Under the pieces are notes generated by a model that ran no database searches, had not been told where the DNA came from, and worked only from the letters and a program-made list of their open reading frames with translations. From CAYWVR01 sp964461715 (lineage in GTDB: Bacteria; Planctomycetota; Phycisphaerae; FEN-1346): DNA of 64,000 nucleotides. Positions 60,298-64,000 of the stretch are shown in pieces. Position 1 is the stretch's first letter, and each line of letters begins with the position of its first letter. The stretch lies in contig CAYWVR010000007.1 in NCBI GenBank assembly GCA_964461715.1, positions 1-64,000 of the forward strand, written 5' to 3'. A program made the translations under genes and the position numbers.

Positions 60298-61300
60298 GTG
60301 GCGTTCCGGCGGCGTCCATGGACTCGGTGAGCGGGCGGAGCGAAGTGAGGTCGCAGAGCCGGGCCAGGGCGTGGTTCTCGGTCGGAATCCCGGCCTCCTG
60401 GACCGCGGCGAGGGGGTTCAGGCCGCCCGCGACGACGACGCCGGCGCGGCCCTGGCCGACGGGGATTTCCAGGAGCGGCCGGCTCGGGTGGCCGACGCGA
60501 ATGAGGCCCGCCAGCCCCGCCTCGACCATTTCCCGGATGATCGCCTCGGCGCGGGGCAGGGCAGCGGCGGGAATCTCGCGGAAGCTGCCCCCGATGACGC
60601 CTGTCCCCGTCCGGGCCGCGTCCAGCACCGTCGTCATGCCCGCTTTGATGAAAATCTCCAGCGGGTCGAGCGTCGTGCCGTCGTAGTGGATGACGTGGGC
60701 AAAGCGGACCGGCTCGCCGTCGCGGACCTCGATCAGCCCCCCGAAACGGCTCGCCACCGGGACGCCCCGGGCGTGCAACAGGCCGTTCAGAGTGATGCTG
60801 CACAGGGTCCCGAGGGCGGCCTGGCCCTCGGCCACGCGGTATCCCCCCAGGGCCCCGCCGCCCGCGACCTCGGCCCCGTAAAGGCCCATCCCGAGGCCCG
60901 CCCGCATGACCTCGGCGACGATGGCCCGGGCCTCATCCAGGCGATTTTCGGCGAAGGTCGAGAGGTTGAGGATCACCGTCCCCGACCGCCGCCCCGGGTC
61001 CAGGGTCATCTTGTAGGCCAGCTCCTCGGCCCGGGCGTCGATGAAGCCGACCTTGTCGATGATGACGGCGGACGCCAGCTCGTCGCGGCCGCGGTCGGTG
61101 ATGCGGCGGCCCCGGCGGCCCAGATTCACGGTCAGACCCTCGGCGTCGAGGGCTTCGAGGTAGTTGCGGACCATGCGCTGCTTCAGGTCGATCCCGGCGG
61201 CCCGCAGCGCCCGGGCGATCTTCGTGCTGCCCAAGGGGCGGCCGGCCTCGTCGAGCACCCGCAGGATCGCGGCCGTTTTGCGTTGGGTGTCGATGCTGAT
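60284..61300 (-). CDS. NrpR-like transcriptional regulator (winged helix plus DUF128)
   Basis: Protein of 324-338 aa. An N-terminal winged helix (AAILRVLDEAGRPLGSTKIA, QRMVRNYLEALDAEGLT) is followed by one DUF128/NrpR domain (NLSTFAENRLDEARAIVAEV, GAEVAGGGALGGYRVAEG, ALGTLCSITLNGLLHARGVP, VIGGSFREIPAAALPRAEAI). In methanogens NrpR represses nitrogen genes with 2-oxoglutarate; here the target is unknown. GTG 61258 starts inside the first helix and has no ribosome site, whereas GAGGAG lies 7 nt before an in-frame ATC at 61300 giving ISIDTQRKTAAILRVL, the expected N-terminus. An AUC start is therefore proposed. Confidence 0.78.
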   Translation of the reverse strand: MSIDTQRKTAAILRVLDEAGRPLGSTKIARALRAAGIDLKQRMVRNYLEALDAEGLTVNLGRRGRRITDRGRDELASAVIIDKVGFIDARAEELAYKMTLDPGRRSGTVILNLSTFAENRLDEARAIVAEVMRAGLGMGLYGAEVAGGGALGGYRVAEGQAALGTLCSITLNGLLHARGVPVASRFGGLIEVRDGEPVRFAHVIHYDGTTLDPLEIFIKAGMTTVLDAARTGTGVIGGSFREIPAAALPRAEAIIREMVEAGLAGLIRVGHPSRPLLEIPVGQGRAGVVVAGGLNPLAAVQEAGIPTENHALARLCDLTSLRPLTESMDAAGTPLTPS

Positions 61301-61331
61301 GGCGGGTCTCCTCGCCCGGTTCGCGGGGCGG

Positions 61332-63947
61332 TCAGTCGAAGTAGCAGACCGTCAGCTGGTGAACGGCGTTGGCGTTGAGGCGCAGGTCCCGTCCCTCGCG
61401 CATCGCCTCGGTGTCCATGACCCGGATCACCCCGGCCCAATCCTCGGCGTCCGGCAGGAGGTCCGGCAGGAGGTTCGGGGCCGTCTCCAGCAGTTCACGG
61501 TTCAGGATGTTGCCCTCGCGATGCGGGAAGAGGGCGTGGTAGAGGATATCCATCTCCACGATCTCGCTGAAAAAGTGCGTCCCGAACGAGACGTCCGGCG
61601 TCAGGTCCTCCCGCATCGCGACGATCTCACACAGGACCGAGACGCGGCTGATGTCCGCGAACGCCACGGGCACGCCCAGCGAGGGCGTCGTCGTGCCCCA
61701 GCGTCCCGGGCCCAGGAGCCAGATGGAGCGGCGCTGCGACGGACCCTCCTGCCGCGTCAGACGCCCGATCAGCCGCGCCACGGTGTATCGCTCGGCCGTG
61801 GGCAGCTCGCCGTAGGCCTTCGGGACGATGTAGATGACGCGGTCGATCTTCATCAGCCGGCTCGGCCCGATGACCGGCCCGCGACCCCGGAGCACGAGGT
61901 CCTCCTCGGCGACGTCGGCGGGGGGCTCCATCGGCGCCCCGCCGCCCTTGACCTGGAAGGGGCGGCACTGGACGAGGTTGATGCGGTAGGGGCCCTCGCG
62001 CGTCAGGTTCATCGTAAACTCGACGTCCACGGGGTAATCGTAGGCGTCCTGGAGGATGTGCAGCATGTCGCGCACGTCCTTGACGAAGGGCGTCTCCTTG
62101 AGGAGCCGGTCGAAGGTGAGCGTCCAGGGGAAGGCGGCCGTGGTGCCGGCGTCGGCGGCCCGGCGTTCCATCTCGACGTCGCGTGTGGCGAAAAGGTCCA
62201 AGGGCAGCCCGGGGCTCTCGGTCGCCACGCTGCGAAACTCGGTCGAGAGGAGCCGGTTGGCCTCCAGGTCGATGACGTCCATCCGTCGCTGGGCGTACTG
62301 GCGGGTCTCCTCGCGGCTGCTCTCGGGCCGCCGCTCGGGGGCATTGAGGGCCACGAGCCGCGTGTAATCGTCGTCCGTGCGATCGACAGCCCGGGTCCCG
62401 AGGCCCAGCACCAGGCGCATGACGCCCGCCTCCGGGTCGATCGACTCGTTCCAGGCGTAGGGGTTGAACGAGTACCCCACGCCCGCGGTCTGCGGGTAGA
62501 AGAGGTGCCCGTACGTCAGGCCCGAGACCCGCTGCACCAGCAGGGCCATCTGCTCGTCGCGGTCCAGCATGCCTCGCGTCTCGCGGTAGCGGAGGGCCTT
62601 CTCGCTCATCGTGCTGGCGTAGACCGTGCGGACGGCCGAGAGGAAGTCCTCCAGGCGTTTCTGGCGCGGCCCCTGGTTCGGGCAGAAGACGCTCTCGTAC
62701 TTCCCGGCGAAGGCGTTGCCGAAGTTGTCCTCCAGGAGGGAGCTCGATCGGACGATGATGGGGGACTGGCCGAAGTAATCCAGCATCGCCTCGAACTGGT
62801 CCGCGATCTCCTCCGGAAACGAGCCCGTCAGCATCCGGCGCCGGGCTTCCTCGGCCCCGTCCAGGAACCGCTCCGGGTCCCGCTGTCGCTGGCGGACCCA
62901 CCAGACCCCGTTGCCCACCAGGAACGTGTAGAAGACGTCCGAGCCGATGAAGAACGAATCGTGGGGCTCGAGGAGCTTGACCCACCGCGGGGCGGCCTTG
63001 CGGAGGATCGCCCGGGCCAGGAGCATGCCCACGCTCTTTCCGCCGATTAGGCCCGTTCCGATCATCCGCCGCCGGATGGACACGAGGTCCGGCAGTGTCA
63101 AGCACTTGCCCGCCAGGGCCAGGACCCGTTCGTCGCGGGAGACCCCCATCCTGAGGAGCCGCCGGAACAGCCGTTGCTCGTCCTCCGGGCTGCCCGTCCG
63201 CCGCCGCGTGGCCCCCAGGAGCTCCTCGGCCTCGTTGAACGTGCGATCCCAGATGCCGGTGCGGTAGCTTCCCGTCTCGACGCGGGCCCAGGGCACGCTG
63301 GTCAGCACCTCGGCGATGGTGGCGCTTTCCTGGACGGGCGCGAACTCGTCGCCGTCCCGCCCGTGGAGCGTGAACATCGTCGGAGAGTACCGCTGCTGGA
63401 CCTTGATGGGATGTACGTAGAGGCGGCCGGCGTGGCGGTAGACGTCCAGGAACAGCTGCGTCGTCGAGGTGATCGGGTCGATGGCGTTGGCCGAGTGATG
63501 GTTCCGAAGCAGGGCGAAATAGGCCAGCGTCTCGAGGTCGTAGAGGTACGGGCACGTCAGCATGAAGAAGTTGCCGAGCATGCGGTCACTGTACCAGTCG
63601 GCGGCCAACTCGGAGAGGCAATCAAAGACGTAGACGCCCAGCCGTCCGGCCTCCTCGATGGCCTGGTGGACCTCGGTGATGAAGTGCTCGAAGCCCGCCT
63701 CCGGGTGGAGTTGGACAACCCGCGCCCCCTCCAGGTCGAGCGGCAGGAGCGGCTCATGCCGGGCGAACCGGAAGTAGGTGAAGTTCTTGCCCGTATCGAG
63801 GGCGTTCCGGACGTAGGGCTGAACGAAGGCCCGGTAATCCTCGATCGAGTCGACCTGCCAGACGACGTTGTCGCCCGGCGTCAGGCCCCGCAGGACCCGG
63901 TCCAGCGAAGGCAGGCCGGTCGAGAACTCCGTTCGAATCTGGGCCAT
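61332..63947 (-). CDS. PEP/pyruvate-binding domain protein with KaiC-like N-terminus
   Basis: Protein of 871 aa. Residues 1-230 resemble a RecA/KaiC-type module (STGLPSLDRVLRGLTPGDNV, YVFDCLSELAADWYSDRMLG) but the Walker A GKS/T motif is missing. Residues about 280-700 are the pyruvate-phosphate-dikinase ATP-binding domain: GLIGGKSVGMLLARAILR, IIVRSSSLLEDNFGNAFAGK, YESVFCPNQGPRQKRLEDFL and DVEFTMNLTREGPYRINLVQ. The C-terminal part (WLLGPGRWGTTTPSLGVPVA, HFFSEIVEMDILYHALFPH) is conserved but unnamed. No phosphohistidine or PEP-binding TIM barrel is present, so it is not a complete PPDK or PEP synthase. Function unknown. Confidence 0.82.
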   Translation of the reverse strand: MAQIRTEFSTGLPSLDRVLRGLTPGDNVVWQVDSIEDYRAFVQPYVRNALDTGKNFTYFRFARHEPLLPLDLEGARVVQLHPEAGFEHFITEVHQAIEEAGRLGVYVFDCLSELAADWYSDRMLGNFFMLTCPYLYDLETLAYFALLRNHHSANAIDPITSTTQLFLDVYRHAGRLYVHPIKVQQRYSPTMFTLHGRDGDEFAPVQESATIAEVLTSVPWARVETGSYRTGIWDRTFNEAEELLGATRRRTGSPEDEQRLFRRLLRMGVSRDERVLALAGKCLTLPDLVSIRRRMIGTGLIGGKSVGMLLARAILRKAAPRWVKLLEPHDSFFIGSDVFYTFLVGNGVWWVRQRQRDPERFLDGAEEARRRMLTGSFPEEIADQFEAMLDYFGQSPIIVRSSSLLEDNFGNAFAGKYESVFCPNQGPRQKRLEDFLSAVRTVYASTMSEKALRYRETRGMLDRDEQMALLVQRVSGLTYGHLFYPQTAGVGYSFNPYAWNESIDPEAGVMRLVLGLGTRAVDRTDDDYTRLVALNAPERRPESSREETRQYAQRRMDVIDLEANRLLSTEFRSVATESPGLPLDLFATRDVEMERRAADAGTTAAFPWTLTFDRLLKETPFVKDVRDMLHILQDAYDYPVDVEFTMNLTREGPYRINLVQCRPFQVKGGGAPMEPPADVAEEDLVLRGRGPVIGPSRLMKIDRVIYIVPKAYGELPTAERYTVARLIGRLTRQEGPSQRRSIWLLGPGRWGTTTPSLGVPVAFADISRVSVLCEIVAMREDLTPDVSFGTHFFSEIVEMDILYHALFPHREGNILNRELLETAPNLLPDLLPDAEDWAGVIRVMDTEAMREGRDLRLNANAVHQLTVCYFD

Positions 63948-64000
63948 GGTCCGAGCCTATAGGGTAGGGCGCCACGGCAACCGGCACCGTCGCCTGCCGG
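63948..64000. other. window end, no feature
   Basis: Only 53 bases upstream of the last gene; nothing recognised. Confidence 0.5.

Overview
This is high-GC bacterial DNA (about 70% by eye), most likely from an uncultured Planctomycetota member (Phycisphaerae or a relative) in a metagenome-type assembly. The taxonomic call is an inference from family content: two PEP-CTERM proteins, a Tat-exported Gfo/Idh/MocA oxidoreductase, a large MoxR/DUF58/VWA operon ending in a prenyltransferase-like toroid protein, an ECF sigma/anti-sigma pair with a very large anti-sigma, and an integrase remnant of the kind common in planctomycetes. No rRNA is present. Two assembly defects are visible: a poly-G start, and a 100-N gap flanked by an identical 55-bp sequence.

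Layout. 0.3-5 kb: small membrane proteins (two are paralogues sharing a C-terminal PGELFP motif), a secreted glycosidase-like protein, a lipoprotein and a DUF981 protein. 5-11.3 kb: Tat-secreted oxidoreductase, ECF sigma and anti-sigma with a probable autoregulatory promoter, two truncated gene remnants, and a UroD-family protein. 11.3-18.3 kb: rnpB, an RNase HI-like protein, a zinc-ribbon coiled-coil protein, the dnaG-rpoD operon, and a XylR-type AraC regulator divergent from a PEP-CTERM gene. 19.7-25 kb: polyprenyl-phosphate phosphoribosyltransferase-like enzyme, GT117-like membrane protein, sugar-1-phosphate transferase, ATP-grasp enzyme and a second PEP-CTERM protein, which look like a surface-glycan locus. 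25-30.3 kb: SGNH-like exported protein with Cys at the nucleophile position, a lipoprotein, a glycosidase-like protein, tRNA-Ser, a broken integrase and tRNA-Asp.

30.3-43.7 kb (minus strand): moxR, DUF58, BatA-like, VWA/GATase-like, a 1380-aa DUF4175-like protein, a deleted toroid paralogue and an intact toroid protein. Adjacent genes often overlap by 4 bp, so they are probably translated together as one envelope-linked system. 44-53 kb: tRNA-Gly, mutL, two tandem YkgJ-type cysteine-cluster proteins, a CE15-like esterase, an ACT-domain protein, a PfkB kinase, small secreted proteins, a PQQ-repeat pseudogene and a C-type-lectin lipoprotein. 53-64 kb: a nucleotide operon yjbQ-purF-carA-carB(N-terminal half only)-guaA, then divergent trpC, an NrpR-like regulator and a PEP/pyruvate-binding-domain protein.

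Recurring themes. Vegetative promoters resemble sigma-70 sites (TTGAC- and TATAAT-like boxes, 16-17 nt apart). At least five truncated or frameshifted gene remnants are scattered through the window. Tightly overlapping, translationally coupled genes are common.
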